Of a DNA stretch of 64,000 bases, positions 63,904 through 64,000 are shown piece by piece (position 1 is the first letter of the stretch; each line of letters begins with the position of its first letter). The translations under genes and the position numbers were made by a program. Source of the DNA: Heracleum sosnowskyi. Its lineage: Eukaryota > Streptophyta > Magnoliopsida > Apiales > Apiaceae. Below the pieces are notes generated by a model. That model ran no database searches, was not told where the DNA came from, and worked only from the letters and a program-made list of their open reading frames with translations. The DNA is taken from the NCBI GenBank assembly GCA_030848705.1, contig CM061237.1:78983910-79047909 (forward strand). The letters run 5' to 3'.

Positions 63904-64000
63904 TGTTAATCCCAAATGACCTAACAGAATTGTAGAAGTGGGGGTTGAATACAATTCTAAATATTTTTAAACTTAAAAACAACTTTTAAATAACTTGACA
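63904..64000 (-). repeat. S2 5' LTR, partial
   Basis: Only the U5 end of the LTR is in the window; on the minus strand it ends GGGATTAACA. It contains a stem-loop at 63926-63958. Confidence 0.85.
63926..63958 (-). other. U5 stem-loop of the S2 LTR
   Basis: AGAATTGTA (63926-63934) and TACAATTCT (63950-63958) form a perfect 9-bp stem around the 15-base loop GAAGTGGGGGTTGAA. Compared with S3 (3934-3970), two stem pairs differ, and both partners changed each time. Confidence 0.7.

Larger units (their letters stand above)
63345..64000 (-). mobile_element. Sirevirus S2, right part (5' LTR end, PBS, gag start)
   Basis: This is the 5' end of S2, separated from the rest by E2. It includes the gag start, a 50-base leader, the primer site and the last 97 bases of the 5' LTR, which runs off the window. 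Confidence 0.9.

Overview
The window is plant nuclear DNA, probably from a eudicot, and consists almost entirely of nested LTR retrotransposons. I found no host gene, tRNA, rRNA or CRISPR array. The plant assignment rests on Sirevirus-type Ty1/copia polyproteins, initiator-tRNA-Met primer sites (TGGTATCAGAGC type), a Tekay/Del-type Ty3/gypsy element with 4.9-kb LTRs, and the AT-rich composition. I cannot name the species.

Layout from left to right. (1) 1-1706: 5' end of a minus-strand Sirevirus (called S1b). (2) 1707-3922: integrase-RT-RNase H fragment of a second Sirevirus (S4). (3) 3923-29459: the 3' half of a third Sirevirus (S3): 3' LTR, polypurine tract, a very long extra ORF (aORF), a motif-rich spacer and RT. 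Its aORF is split by two Ty3/gypsy insertions: a 4.05-kb solo LTR in minus orientation (6368-10421, TSD CATGA) and a 13,986-bp element in plus orientation (10954-24939, TSD CTAAG). (4) 29460-37435: a plus-strand Angela/TAR/Tork-like copia element (E1) with two nonsense codons, no TSD and a rearranged left end. (5) 37436-46567: Sirevirus S1 (5' LTR, gag, pol, spacer, aORF), its 3' end lost at the E1 junction. (6) 46568-55504 and 63345-64000: Sirevirus S2, split within gag by (7) E2 (55505-63344), a minus-strand relative of E1 with one uninterrupted 1,318-codon gag-pol and a perfect 5-bp TSD (CATAC).

In each Sirevirus the minus strand reads 5' LTR, PBS, gag, pol (protease, integrase, RT, RNase H), spacer, aORF, polypurine tract, 3' LTR. 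The aORF is often called envelope-like, but the copies here show no signal peptide or membrane anchor; they show a folded N-terminal domain, an acidic or Ser/Thr/Pro-rich middle and coiled-coil-like C-terminal parts.

The most unusual signals are these. Each Sirevirus family carries its own short motif, scattered in both orientations through LTRs, spacers and even coding regions (S1 CAGAGTTTA, S2 TCAACGGAAT, S3 TCGATAGTTTT). The U5 ends of the S2 and S3 LTRs share a stem-loop whose arms differ by two compensatory base-pair changes. The Ty3/gypsy element has nearly identical LTRs around a dead interior, as expected for a recently transposed non-autonomous element. The E1 junctions suggest element-to-element recombination with templated filler DNA. 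All comparisons were made by eye.
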